DNA of 64,000 nucleotides, from NCBI GenBank assembly GCA_017979445.1, contig CM030716.1:17131443-17195442 (forward strand). Reading direction: 5' to 3'. Below the pieces are notes generated by a model. It was given only the letters and a program-made list of their open reading frames with translations. It was not told where the DNA came from and ran no database searches. Of this stretch, positions 11,928 through 24,239 are shown piece by piece. Each line of letters begins with the position of its first letter. The stretch's first letter is position 1. The translations under genes were made by a program, and so were the position numbers. This DNA is from Akebia trifoliata. Its lineage: Eukaryota > Streptophyta > Magnoliopsida > Ranunculales > Lardizabalaceae.

Positions 11928-12509
11928 TGTAAAATCCCAAATTTTCAATTCGTATCTCGAGGGAAAAAAATAAATATTGAAATTTTATGACAATCTTGAA
12001 AGTGGGACTTAGGAGTAAAACTTTAGGATGTTTTTGGTCATTTTTAATGGAATCTGACCTCACCATTAGATTCAAAATGATCGAAAAACATAGTTTAGGC
12101 TGTAAGCACGCTCAAGTGCGAGTCCGAATAGAAAAGTTACAAATCCTCGATTACCGAGTCAGATCAGGCTAAAATAGTGACCTTTTGCTAGAGTAAGAAT
12201 TTTTAAGATTTGATTATACATTGGCTTCGTAACGAAAAATTATTGAATATAGACTATTTATTTGTCATTTTTGGAGATCAGAAAGTCGAATTATCGTCAA
12301 AAATGAAAACGACATCAAATTTAGGGGTCACCTCAGGTCAAAAATATAAATTTTTGTTAGAGACATAATTTGTAAAAATTGACTATACCATTAGATCCGG
12401 AATGAAAAATTAGGCGAAATAGAGTATTCATTTGTCAGTTTTGGAGTCCAGATGATTAAGTTATCATCGATCAAAACAATTGATAAAATACCGAACTCGT
12501 CCTAAATTT

Positions 12510-12519
12510 TATATAAATA
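12510..12519 (+). promoter_or_regulatory. Putative LTR promoter TATA box (A1)
   Basis: TATATAAATA lies about 580 bp from the LTR start. The same motif is found at the equivalent place in A2 (16649-16658) and A6 (55325-55334, minus). Conservation in several copies against a changing background supports it as the pol II promoter marking the U3/R border. In the A3 3' LTR this stretch is shortened. Confidence 0.6.
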
Positions 12520-12599
12520 ATATTTTAATTTTTTTTATCTCATCTTCCCCAACTCGTCCATACAGCCACGATAATAAACGGAAAAATTTATTTTTCTTC

Positions 12600-13030
12600 G
12601 ATCTTCTACCTCAGACCCTTCACAAACGGCTCGCCGTCAACTACCGCCGCAGAAGGAAAAAAGATTCGTAGCTTCGACATCTATAAAACCCACCCAAGAA
12701 CTCTTCATTTCATCTTCTCTTTCACCCGGTATCATCAAAAATCAGTCGTATTTATATACGAAAATTTCGAAACTTTGACCTCGGATTTAGTCCGTTTCTG
12801 GGTCAAATCGTCTTCCGACGCAGAAGGAAGAAACGTTCGCAGCCTCGACATCTACAAAACCCACCCAACCTTTTCTCGTTTCACTTTCTATTTCACCCGA
12901 TATCGTCAAAAATCAGCCGTATTTATATACGAGAATTTTGAAAACTTCGATATCGAATTTCATCGATTTCGGGGTCAAACCGTCCTCCGTCGCAGAAGGG
13001 AGAAAGGACGACGACGTCGAAATATTTAAA
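12600..13030 (+). repeat. 171-bp tandem array inside the A1 LTR, three units
   Basis: The AGAAGG word recurs at 12651, 12822 and 12993, exactly 171 bp apart. The surrounding sequence repeats too: a 'gggtcaaa.cgtc' block, a 'acaaaacccaccca' block, a 'tttca.tttc' pyrimidine block and a hairpin near CGTAT..ATACG. The array is more GC-rich than the rest of the LTR and lies just downstream of the TATA box. Because 171 is a multiple of three, open frames run through it, but different frames are open and copies A1, A2 and A6 contain stops. Confidence 0.85.
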
Positions 13031-13866
13031 ACTACCAGGCCAGATTCAAAAATCAGCCACTTCGAAGTTCGGTCTGTCTCAATTTCCGTGCCGATCACCT
13101 CGATTTTCGCGTACGTGCTTCGATCCTTTCGCCTAGAGATTGTAAGGAACTCTCAATTTCTATTAATAATCGTAGATTGTGAAAATTGCATTTAGGATTT
13201 TATCGGAAAAATTTTGGATTTATTCAAAATATAGAATTCTTTTGTTATTTCAAAAAAATTCATGCTAGAAATTGCATGTTTGACATGTTTAATTGTATTT
13301 TTAACAAATTATACGTGGGTAGGGTATTTTAACGGGTTATTTCCATAAATTGGGTCTTGTGCAGTGCTCGGACCCCGTTTTGAAAAATAATTTGTATTTT
13401 TTTATATTATTGATAAAAATAAATTCTTCAGTTGGAAAATGTGATTTAATATTCAATGAAATCATATTGAGTTGATGAATATCAGAAAATAGATATTTTA
13501 TTGAAGAGATTGAAAACTGTAAAAATCAGAAAAAAGAGAAAAAGGGTATGAAAAGGTAAAATGTAAGAGTCGCACCCGAGGGGTGATGTCTGCATTTTAC
13601 GTTGTTGTGTTGTGTGTAGGTTGGTGAATAGATATCCAGGGATAATATTGTTGGTTGCATGTTTATTTAAATTTCTGTTAGCGCGAGGCGCTGTTTACAT
13701 TTCCGTTATGTTATTTATTTTAAATCGGGTGGCCACACTTGCATAGTAGGAAACTGGATATTCATTCTCAACTTTGTATTGTTAATTTCTCTTTTGTTTT
13801 CAAATGAAAATAATATATATAAGTAACTATTTTGTGAGCTGTTAAAGAGTTTGTGAATGCTTGAAG

Positions 13867-13904
13867 GGATAGTGCGTCATATCATCCGGAATGGTGTACT
13901 ATCC
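13867..13904 (+). other. Conserved LTR stem-loop 1
   Basis: GGATAGT at 13867-13873 pairs with ACTATCC at 13898-13904. The same arms are found in A2, A3 (both LTRs) and A6. In the old copy A4 a 6-bp core (GATAGT/ACTATC) remains. The site lies downstream of the 171-bp array, so it would be in the element RNA. Confidence 0.6.
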
Positions 13905-13930
13905 TGGGATGTACGGTAAGGACCACCAAG

Positions 13931-13958
13931 CTCATACGTGGTATGGGACGCGTATGAG
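13931..13958 (+). other. Conserved LTR stem-loop 2
   Basis: CTCATACG at 13931-13938 pairs with CGTATGAG at 13951-13958 over a 12-base loop. It follows stem-loop 1 by 26 bases in A1, and the same pair of hairpins occurs in the other long A copies. A4 has one mismatch in the left arm. Confidence 0.6.
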
Positions 13959-15092
13959 AGTGGAGTCACAACTAGAATCCGGGATATTCTTCTCTATTTT
14001 TACCAGTGAACTTGTAATGTAAAGGTGGTCGTATATGAATGGTTTGTATATTTGGGAATCACATGCACGCCTGATAGGCATAGACGAAGATGATAAGTCA
14101 GTGATCACTAACAATCTATAGTAGTCAAACGTTCTGACACATCGAAAAGAGACCCATTGCTTACAGTCACGTCAAACGGCCAGCCTGAGCCGGATAAATG
14201 GTCAACCAAGCGTGGTAAACAGCGACCAGCCACAAAATCAGGAACTAAAAGCCATAGAAGAATTGTAACATCATGTCCCGACTGGGAGCGATCCAATCGT
14301 GAATCCCAAGTCTCTAATTCCAATACTCTACCATTGTGTATTATATATCTGTTGCTTATTTTGATATATAAAATGAAATACATGTTTAATATTTCCATTT
14401 GATCAATTAGATTTGTATAAAAAGATAATGTTATAGTGAGTAATGCTGATTGATGAAATGTCAGTTTTAAAATGTGTAGTTGCTCATTCCTGGCTATATG
14501 TACCAGTTAATCGTAGTTTATTTTGTAAAATTTTATATTGTTAAAATGATTAGTATGCTTATTCGTTCATGCTAGGAGGGGTTATTGGCAGAAATTGTTT
14601 GTTTCCTTATTGGATAACCATTGTTACTCACCCTTTCCTTCTCCATTTTTTAGTTTCAGATCTGAAGCTTAGCGAGGCAGGTGTAGAACATGAGTGAAAA
14701 TCATCTGGTGGGTTAGATAGACAACCAGAGTCCGTCACCTGGTAAGTACTAGGACTATACCCCCTAGTGGTGTCAGTTCCCCCAGGTAGTCTTATGGATT
14801 CTGTCTTGAGTGTTAGGATTTCTGTTAGAGTGAGGAATTTTGTATAATCCTGTATTCTGATTATTCTTCCGCACTCTGATCTTTCATACGTTATTAGACG
14901 TATACAGACTTTCGCTAGTATTATATTTTGTATATATATGCAGGATTGTATGTCGTTTATCAGGTGCAGGTTGAACGCCTTGGAATGCTAACATAAACAG
15001 AGGAGACCATGCCGAAATTTCGATGTACCACCTAATACCTCGAGTTTTGACATGGGGATTTGTTTTAGCATTTGGCGGGGCGCCACAAATAT

Positions 15093-15356
15093 ACTATCTG
15101 GTCTAGAATTTTTCATTCATTCATCATTATTTACCTGATTAGAACATGAGATATTGATAACTACCGCTCAAGATTTAAGAGAGTTGATCAATAATAATTT
15201 GTTTGATGATTCGTTGACCTTCAACTTAGGTACATTTACAACTACAGGACGAGAACCTACGGTATACATCAATGATGGCCCAATGAAGAAAATTACAAAG
15301 CGATAGCCGTGATTTTTTACTACATTTCCTCAATAATTGAAAATACATGCTGATGA
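15093..15356. other. Short host segment between A1 and A5
   Basis: This is the continuation of the DNA interrupted by A1. A partial open stretch on the plus strand has no recognised family. It ends where the inverted A fragment begins. Confidence 0.5.
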
Positions 15357-16068
15357 TGTGGCACCCTCGAAATACTAACACAAAGCCTCATGTCAAATCT
15401 CGAGGTACTAGATGGTGCCTCAAAATTTTGACATGATTTCCTATGTTTATGTTAGCATTCCAAGGCACTAAATACCTGCTTCACCTGATAAACAATATAT
15501 ATTATATCCTGTATATATACATACAAAATATAATATTAGCAGAAATCCCTATGCATCTAATAGCGTACGATAGATCAGAGTACGGAAGGATAAAAAAAAT
15601 AAAGGATTATACAAAAAATCTTCACTCTAACAAAAATCCTAATACTCTATCAAAATCTATAATACAACCAGGACAAACTGACATTGCTAGGTATAACCCA
15701 GTGCTTATCATGAAAAAGACTCTAGTTGTCTATCTGACCTACCGGATAATCCTCACTTGTGCTCTACACCTGCCTCGTCAAACTCTGAATCTGAACTAAA
15801 AAAATAAAGAAGGAAAAGGTGAGTAAGAATGATTACCCACTAAGGAAGTAAATAATTTTTACCAATAACCTCTTTTAACATGAATTAATAAGCATACTAA
15901 ATCATTTTAACATATGTAAAGTCTTACAGATTAAACTATGATTAATTGTTACATATAGCCAGTGATGAGCAACTAAATATTTTAAAACTCACATTACATC
16001 AATCAACAGTGCTCACTATAATATTTTTCATTTTATACAAATCTAATTGACCAAATAGAAGCATTAAA
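15357..16068 (-). mobile_element. Inverted family A LTR fragment, A5
   Basis: Reading the plus strand, it begins TGTGGCACCC, the reverse complement of the A LTR 3' end, and runs backward through the AACATGAG-type, 'cccactaagg' and 'gagcaacta' blocks of the A LTR. It stops at 16068, where the forward copy A2 starts. The remainder of A5 is not visible after A2, so A5 is truncated. With A1 it forms a large inverted arrangement of related sequence. Confidence 0.9.
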
Positions 16069-18803
16069 TGTAAAATCCCAAATTTTTTATTCGTATCTCA
16101 AGGAAAAATAAATAATGAAATTTTGAAAAAATCTTGAAAGTGGGACTTAGGGGTAAAACTTTAGCACGTTTTGATCATTTTTAATAGAATCTGACCTCAC
16201 CATTGGATTCAAAATGATCAAAAAATATATTTTAGCTTGTAAGCACGTTCAAATGCGAGTTCGGACATAAAAGTTGTAAAATCCTCGATTATTGAGTTGG
16301 ACTAGGCTAAAATAGTGACTTTTTGCTAGAGCAAGAATTATTAAGATTCGATTATATCATTGGATTCGTAATAAAAAATTATTGAACATGGACTATTTAT
16401 TTATCATTTTTGGAGATCAGGAAGTTGAATTATCATTAAAAACGAAAATGACGTCAATTTTAGGGGTCACCTCAGGCAAAAAATGTAAATTTTTTTTAGA
16501 GATAGAATTTTTAGAAATTGACCACACCATTAGATCTATAATGAAAAATTAAACAAAATAGAATATTCATTCGTTATTTTTGGAGTCCGGAAGGTTAAGT
16601 TATTATCAAACGAAACAATAGGCAAAATACCGATTTCGTTCCAAAATTTATATAAATAAAATTTTTAATTTTTTTTTGTTTTTTGTCTTCTCCAACCCGT
16701 TTAAAACAGCCAATGAAATTTTTTTATTTTATTTTTTGTTTTTAGAAGTTCAACCTCAGATTCACGACAAACGGCTCGCCGTCGACGACCGACACAGAAG
16801 GGAGAAACGTCTACAGCCGTGTTCTCTACAAAATTCACCCAACCTCTTTCCATTTCACTTTCTTTTTCACCCCGTATCATAAAAAATCAGCCGTATTTAT
16901 ATACGGGGATTTCGAAACTTTGACCTCGGATTTCATCCGTTTCGGGATCAAACCGTCATCTGTCGCAAAAGGGAGAAAGGGTGACGGCGTCGAGCTCTTC
17001 GAAACCACCAGGCCAGATCCAAAAATTAGCAATCTTAAAGTTCGATCCATTTCGATTTTACGCCGTTCGCCTCGATTTTCATGCTCGCGCTTTGATCATC
17101 TCGCACAAAGATAGTAAGAAACTTTTAATTTCTATTAGTAATCATAGATTGTGAAAATTGCATTTAGGATTTTATTAAAAATTGGTGGTGAGTTTCCAAA
17201 AATATAGAATTTAATTGGTTATTTCAAATTCACGCCAGAACTTGCACATTTGATATGTTTAACTGTATTTTATAACAAAATATACGTGGGTAGGATATCT
17301 CACTGGGTTATTTCCATCAGTTAGGTCTTGTGCATCACTTGGACCCTGTTTTAATATAAGTTTTGTACTTTTTCAATGTTTTTGATAAAAATAAATTTCA
17401 TAGTGAAAAAATGATTTAATATTCAATGAACTCATATTGAGTTGATGAATATCAGAAAATGGATATTTTGTTTGAGAGATTGAAAATTGTAAAAATCGAA
17501 AAAATGAAAGAAGAGTATGAAACGGTAAAATGTTAGAGTCACACTCGAGGGGTGATGTCTGCATTTTATATTGTTGTGTTGTGTGTAGGTTGGTGAACGA
17601 ATATCTATGGATAATGCTACTGGTTGCATGTTTATTTACTTTTTGTTAGTGCGAGCGCTGTTTACGTTTCCATTCAGTTATTTATTTTAGGCTGGGTGGG
17701 CACACTTGCATGATAAGAAACTAGATATTCATTCTCAATCTTATATTGTTAATTTCTCTTTTGTTTCAAATGAAAATAATATATATATATATATATATAT
17801 ATTGTGAGCTATTAAAGAGTCTGTGAATGCCTAAAGGGATAGTGCATCATATCATCCGGAGTGATGTACTATCTTGGGATGTATGATAAGGACCACCAAG
17901 CTCATACGTGGTATGAGACGCGTATGAGAGTGGAGTCACAACTGGATTCCAGGTTTATTCATCTCTATCTTTACCAGTGAACTTGTTATGTAAAGGTGAT
18001 CGTATATAAATGGTTTGTATATTTGGGAATCACATGCACGCCTGATAGGCATAAACGAAGATGATTAGTCAGTGATTACTAACAATCTATAATAGTCGAA
18101 TGTTCTGACATATCAAAAATAAATCCATTGCCGAATAAATGGTCCCACAAGTATGGTAAACAGCGACCAGTCACAAAATCAGGAACTACTACTTTATTAT
18201 GAAACATCATGTCCTGACTGAGAACGTTCCAGTCGTGAATCCCAACACTTTAATTCTAGTACTCCACCATTGTGTATTATGTATCTGTTCCCTTATTTTG
18301 ATATATAAAATGAAATGCATATTTAATGTTTCCATTTGATCAATTAGATTTGTATAAAAAGAGAATGTTATAGTGAGTAATGATGATCGATGTAATGTGA
18401 GTTTTAAAATGTTTAGTTGCTCATCCCTGGCTATATGTACCAGTTAATCGTAGTTTCTTCTATAAAACTTTGAATATTTTAAAATGATTCAGTATGTTTA
18501 TTCATTCATGTTAGGAAAGGTTATTGGCAGAAATTGTTTGCTTTCCTACTGGGTAGCCATTGTTACTCACCCATTCCTTCTTCATTTTTTTAGTTTCAGA
18601 TCCGAAGCTTAACGAGGCAGGTGTAGAACATGAGTGAGAATCATCTGGTAGGTCAGATAGACAGCCAGAGTCCGTTACTTGATGAGTATTGGGATTATAC
18701 CCCCTAGTGTATCGATTTGTCCAAAAGTATTATAGATTTTGTTCTGAGCGTTAGGACTTTTGTTAGAATGAGAAATTTTTGTATAATCCCGTGTATAAAT
18801 TTC
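16069..18803 (+). mobile_element. Family A LTR, 3'-truncated, A2
   Basis: Starts TGTAAAATCCC and follows A1 closely up to the 'ataatcccgtgtataaatttc' region, where it stops about 300 bp short of the normal end. No target duplication can be tested. It has only two units of the 171-bp array (AGAAGG at about 16797; the matching word at about 16967 is changed to AAAAGG). It keeps a perfect CCGTAT/ATACGG hairpin at 16891-16906 and an expanded (AT)n at about 17778-17812. Confidence 0.9.
17778..17812. repeat. (AT)n microsatellite in A2
   Basis: An AT dinucleotide run, expanded relative to the short 'aatatatat' at the same place in A1 and A3. Confidence 0.9.
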
Positions 18804-20650
18804 ATTCCCTTCTCCTTCTGCCAATGCCCCAGCCACTTCTTCTTTGGGACGTCCCCAACAGTAGCATAATGAACCTCTTCTTCTTCTTTCTTTACAATCC
18901 CCAGAATAACTTCATAATAGCAGCGCTCACAACAACCACCATTTCCATTCTCTTCTCTTGAACATCCCAAACCAGCGCAGCCACACTTTATTTTCTCCTC
19001 TTGAGCCCCCCAACCACACACATATTCAATCTTTCATACTCTCCGCAACGCACCCAACATCATTGCCATCGTATCCCTTTCTCCTCTTCAATGACTCTTA
19101 CGTTACTTCGAGTCTTATTTGAAGGAATTACGCATTGTAACCCCCATACGATCATAGACGTCAATTGGATTTTTCTTTTGTATATTTTGTTATTCTCTTT
19201 TCTCCTTTTTTCTTATTTTTATTTTCTAGATGATCATTCAACCTTCATTAACGTGTTTATAATGTTTGCCACATATCCATAACTTTTTGGAGTCAAGAAT
19301 TTTGCACCTACACATGATTTTTTTAATTAATTGATTGGTCATATGCCTATAATGTTTCACATTCCAGAATTTTACACGTATACATAAGTTTTGATTTACG
19401 AATCTTGCACATATATAGATGAAATTTTTGTTGATTTACCACATGTCCATGAAGTTTTGATTCACGAATCCTGCATATATATAAATGAATTTTTTTTCAC
19501 TGATTTACCACGTGTTTCTAACGTTAGCATTCAAGAATTTTATGTATGTATATGAATTCTCGGTTTGATGATTTGCTATTTGTTTACGATGTTCATAACT
19601 TAGAAATTTGACATGTATGAATCTCCAATTCAAGTGCTAATGTGTTAATAATTTGCCAATTTTGAAATCCCTACATATCCTTATTTTCCTGATTTGATAA
19701 TGTTCCATGATAACGATTTTCGCCAATTGTGAGATCCATGTGTATTTGTATTTCCCATATTTTTTTTGTGGTATTGATGTTTGCCGATTTGTTGAGTTAC
19801 CATGTGTTTGTAAATTCCTAATTATGAAATTTTCATATTCGGAATTTCTATTTTGGAAAATTCATTTATGGAATTTTCTAATTTGAGAACTTTGTAAAAT
19901 CCTATTTTGAAAAATACATATTCATAATTTTCAATTTTGGAAGATTCATATTTGCAAATTTCAAATTTAGGAACTCGTCATATATTGGCAATTTTTGTTT
20001 TGGAAAATTTATTTTTAAAATTTCTAATTTGGGAATTCATTACATGTTCTTAAATTTCTAATTTGAGTGATTTCATATATCTAATTTAAAAACTCTATAA
20101 ATTGCCAATTTAGAAATTTCACACTTATAGCTTTCCAATTCGAAAAATGTGCACAAATTTCTATTATTGTTGATTTGGGAAATATTTGTATATGCGAAAT
20201 TTTAATTGAAAAATGTTGCCAGGTGAACTTTAGAAATGTGGGATGAAATTAAGGCTTTTTCAAAAAAATTCATTTTTGTGTGAAATTTGATGAATCATGT
20301 AAATATTTAGGTTAATTTTATCCGTAAGTTTTATTTAGAAAATCCGATATAAATTGATGATGATTGGATCCTAGTTTGACTTTTGTTTTTGTTTGTTGAC
20401 TATATGATAATTCTAGATCGTAGTAGAGACCGATCATCTCGATAAGGCGGGTTTAATGCCTAACACCTTCTGAAATCCGTAATTTGACCCCTTACCTATT
20501 TCTCTTACTCGTGAACCAACCCGATCCATTTTGGAGTTATCTATCATTTCTGGACCTAAACTAGGTGGTGACTCCCGATTATCAGAAAATTCCTCATTTA
20601 CCAATCAGACTCCTCTTCACTATTTAGTGAAAATAGGTCGAGATGATTTC
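18804..20650 (-). mobile_element. Possible Tat/Ogre-type LTR fragment with AT-rich quasi-repeats
   Basis: Near the right end (about 20420-20600) are the blocks 'atgcctaacacctt', 'gaccccttacc' and 'aggtggtgactcc', in the order seen in E1. That suggests a Tat/Ogre-type LTR in minus orientation. The left part (18804-19280) is pyrimidine-rich. Between 19300 and 20250 the sequence repeats loose variants of 'tttggaaaattcat' and 'aatttgggaattc'. Short open frames here have no family features. Neither LTR end is identified. Confidence 0.4.
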
Positions 20651-22090
20651 AACTAATCATGAAGAGTTTGATAAAGAAGATCTAGCTAAGAAGTTAAACA
20701 TATATTAGATGAAAGTAGACCCTGATCTCAAGAATATTGTGATTAGTCTAGTGAGTAATATGAATAGTGTGACAAAAAAATTAGATGTTTTCCCATCTAA
20801 GCATCTGACCCTCGCTCAGTTTCACAAGTGGTAGTTGAGTCAAGTGCATAATGTGTCTTGTGCAACAGTAATGACTTTTTGGTCAAATGTTGTCCCAACT
20901 TCCCATTTATAAAGGTTGAACATGCAATGTAATCAATGGTTACAGTGCATTTAGGAAACCAACGTCTAATTCTTTTAGCTAAACGTAACACCCGGATAAT
21001 AGGTATCATCCAAATTTCTTTTATAGACAGAATGAACCTACCCAACAAACTAGTCTTCCTGATTTTAGTAGAGGTTTTTCTAAGTTAGTCGATTCCCAGA
21101 TGAACCAAGACATAGTTCCTAAGATTCCATACCAATCTCAATAGCCTACAGACTGTAAAGCTTTAGTCTCAGATCTCATGACCAATTATAATCATCATTT
21201 CCAAAAACAATCATTTTTAAAGTCTATGATGTCAAAGTTCATTAAGAAACAACAACAACAGTAGACCATCCAAGCTCAAACTCAAATAATTAGATCACTG
21301 CTAAATCCATAGTGAAGATGGAAGTTCAGTTGGGTCGGTTAACTCTTTTCCTACGAGGAGAGAAATGTTAGTTTCCTAGTCAAAATATTCCTAATCTTAG
21401 AGGTCAACTTACAATTCCAAATGAACCAAAAGGACAATATGAGGGATGAAGCCATTTTAAAGTTTCACAAGACTCTATTCAAGCTATCCACACTTCTATG
21501 GTCAAGAAGGAAGGTAGACAACAATATCCAACCTATTGACAAAAATCAAGATGTCCTAGAAAAAGACAAAATTCAAGGAGATAAAAATTAAAATTTTCTC
21601 ATAAAAAAGAGAAAGACTTGGAGAATCTTCCAATTATTCCACCAATTCCATCAACACCATTTCTCCAATGCCTTAAAGAAAATAAGAAGAGTAAGTAATT
21701 TATCCTTGAAGTTTTCAAAAATTTTCTATCAACATTTCATTTGTAGATGCCATTAAACAAATACCTTTTTACGCCAAATTCCTTAATGATTTCACCATTA
21801 TCAAGAGGAAAATACATTTTTCTTTGGGAAGCCATCGTGATAGCCCAAATTTCATCTTTCAACCAACAAACAATTGTTCTAAAATTTAAAGATCTTGGAT
21901 GTTTGATAACTTCCATTCATATTGAAAATCAAGTGATTGAAAAATGTCTTTTAGACTTAGGGGCGAATGTAAACCGTTTACCTTACTCGATTTATAAACA
22001 TCTAGGTATGGGAGTTTTGAAATTCACCAATATCACATTGAGTCTATCAAGGTTACAAAAAGAATTGTTAAAGATATAGTAAAATGAGTA
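20650..22090 (+). pseudogene. Athila copy C: gag and protease remnant
   Basis: The plus strand is parallel to the gag-protease of Athila copy D. Gag pieces include 'DPDLKNIVISLVSNMNSV' and a decayed zinc knuckle near 20852-20895 (CVLCNSND then CCP, with the expected His changed to Phe). A linker 'PNEPKGQYEG' lies near 21410. The protease follows at 21747-22079. Frameshifts and stops are frequent. Gag would form the particle that packages the element RNA. The reading breaks off where B1 begins and resumes at 34184. Confidence 0.85.
21747..22079 (+). pseudogene. Athila aspartic protease domain, interrupted (copy C)
   Basis: A 110-codon open frame. Residues 43-60 resemble 'QFKDPGCPTI' of Athila proteases. 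Residues 66-85 contain the active-site block LLDLGANVN with Asp70 retained, then 'LPYSIYKHLGMG'. The frame then slips: the family's 'DRSxKxPxGIxEDV' is found in another frame just before 22090. The end of the domain (family 'NPxSHIPxILGRPF') is found 12 kb away at 34184-34260 as 'NPNSHVPIILGHPFF', because B1 and A3 lie between. This protease would have cut the polyprotein. The ATG at 21747 is merely the first in the open stretch. Confidence 0.85.
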
Positions 22091-23527
22091 AAAGTCGCTT
22101 TAGAGATATACTTTGAAGAATCTGATCATACCATTAGATTCGTGTCAAAAAATCACTCAAAATACAGTATTAGATTGTCCAAATCAATATTTGAAAAAAA
22201 TAACTCCCGAAATGACACTTATGTCCCACTTAAATTATAAATATTTGAATTCTAAAGAAAAATCTAATTTTTATTATTCTTCTCTCTAATCAAATATCAA
22301 ACCATTTTTCCTTGAGATTTACAACTCAGATCTATGCTAAACTAGAACGATTCAAGCTTCATTGGGAGAAAATTTATATGGTCGGTCAGAGGTGATTTTT
22401 AACTCCGTTCAACCGTGAATATATCTCAAGGTAGGATGCCTTCCCTTCTACCTTCTAATTATACAACAAGTTCATAAAAAATTTCATGTTATCCTTTAAA
22501 TCTTGATATTTCTTCCAAATTTTGAGTTATTCGTTAAACCTACACATGTTTAAATGGATTAATTCATGGTTGCTTGATTATTTTCAATAGATTTCATCCC
22601 ATTGGATGTGTTTTAAGCATATTTATAAGTGAGATAATGTTTAAGGATCAATTTGATACCTTTTTTTTAGCGATTTTGGATATTTTTCGATGAAAAAATG
22701 TCGTCTTTATTTTTCTCTTTCTATTTACTTTAAGTTCTTTAATGAAATTAAATTTTACCCCTTATTTGAAAACTTTGGAAATGGTTTTGAGATTCAAATC
22801 TCATCATATCAAAATATAATTTTTGATTTCAAGAACAAAACATAAAATTCGACGTTTTTGATCGATTTTCAAAACGTGATATCGTAAGCGTTCCTTTGAG
22901 TTAAGTAATAAAAATCATATGGTACTTTTCATGTTGTCGAGGGTTTTCATTTACAAAAATTCATTTTTTATTTTAAAAAATTTTATAAATTACTTTTTCC
23001 AACAATTAGCCAAATTTTTATAGATTTTCAACTTTTACGTCTTATGGTTTTAATACGTTTTCTTAGCCTTTCTACTCAACCAAAACCATCGAATGGAATT
23101 GGTTGTTGCTCTATGAATTCCAAATAATTTTAAATGTAAAATTACTTTATAGATATATAAGAAGTTAGTCGATGAATTATTCGATTAATTGATGAATGGA
23201 TGGATAGAGAGAACGTATGTTCTTGACTGATTGTTGGGACAGTGCCTCCAATTCTACGTGATGGACATGCCATGTAAGATATGATGGATGGAAATCACAG
23301 ATGAATGTCACTAGAGGACACTACCAAATCTTGTTTGTATTTTCGATAAAAGAAAATGATATACTATATACAAAATAAAATAATTTATTTACCAAAAAAG
23401 AATCGTGAAAAACCTAGAAAGAGTGATGCGTTGCTGTATATCCAGAAGCGATGGTCAATCTAGGATCAACACTAGATGTCATATGCTCTTCGGTAGTATA
23501 GTATACTTTAGAGCATGTTACAGATAT
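22091..23527 (+). mobile_element. Family B LTR, B1, left part (5' truncated)
   Basis: Matches B2 from about 35218 onward ('gtaaaag', 'tatgtccca', then 'aggatgcctt' and 'gtcaatctaggat' blocks). About 250 bp of the LTR start is missing at the junction with Athila C. At 23527 the sequence is interrupted by A3 and resumes at 33121 with GATAT repeated. The left boundary is approximate because a few bases are shared with the Athila sequence. Confidence 0.85.
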
Positions 23528-24239
23528 TGTAACACCCTGAATTTTTAATTCGTATCTCGAGGAAAAAAATAAATAGTGAAATTTTAAGAAAATCTTGAAA
23601 GTGGGATTTAAGGGTAAAATTTTAGGATGTTTCTGATCATTTTTAATGGAATCTGACCTCACCATTAGATTCAAAATGATCGAAAAACATAGTTTAGCCT
23701 GTAAGCACGCTCAAATGCGAGTCCAAATATAAAAGTTGTAAAATCCTCGATTACCGGGTCGGACCAGACTAAAACAGTGACTTTTTGTTAGATGAATAAT
23801 TTTTAAAATTCGATCATACCATTGGGTTCATAACGAAAAATTATTCAACGTAGACTATTTATTTGTCACTTTTGGAGATCAGGAAGTCGAATTATCGCCA
23901 AAAATGAAAACGACATCAAGTTTAGGGGTCACGTCAGGCCAAAAATGTAAATTTTTGATGGAGACATAATTTGTAGAAATTGACTATACCATTAGATCCG
24001 GAACGAAAAATTAGGCGAAATAGTATATTCGTTTGTCAGTTTTGGAGACCGAATGACCAAGTTATCGTCGATCAAAACAATAGGCGAAATACCGATTTCG
24101 TCCTAACTTTTATAAAAAAAAAATTTAATATTTTTTTATATAACTCATCTTCCCCAACACGTCATATGGCCGAGACATATAAAACGAAAATTTGTTTTTT
24201 TTCTCCGATTTTTCCACTTCAGATCTCTCGCAAATGGTC

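Larger units (their letters stand above)
11928..15087 (+). mobile_element. Family A solo LTR, A1
   Basis: Starts TGTAAAATCCC and ends GGCGCCACA, and is flanked on both sides by AATAT (11923-11927 and 15088-15092), a 5-bp target-site duplication. No internal region is present, so it is a solo LTR, presumably left when the two LTRs of a full element recombined. Family: Ty3/gypsy, Tekay/Del-like, judged from A3. Inside are a TATA box (12510-12519), three 171-bp units (about 12600-13030), two stem-loops (13867-13904 and 13931-13958) and the conserved AGTGATCACT core near 14100. Open frames inside the LTR are not recognised as genes. Confidence 0.95.

Noticed and set aside
12775..13195. Open frames of 84-85 codons in A1 as LTR genes
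   Set aside because: Overlapping frames are open on both strands in the GC-rich 171-bp array and are not kept in A2, A4 or A6.
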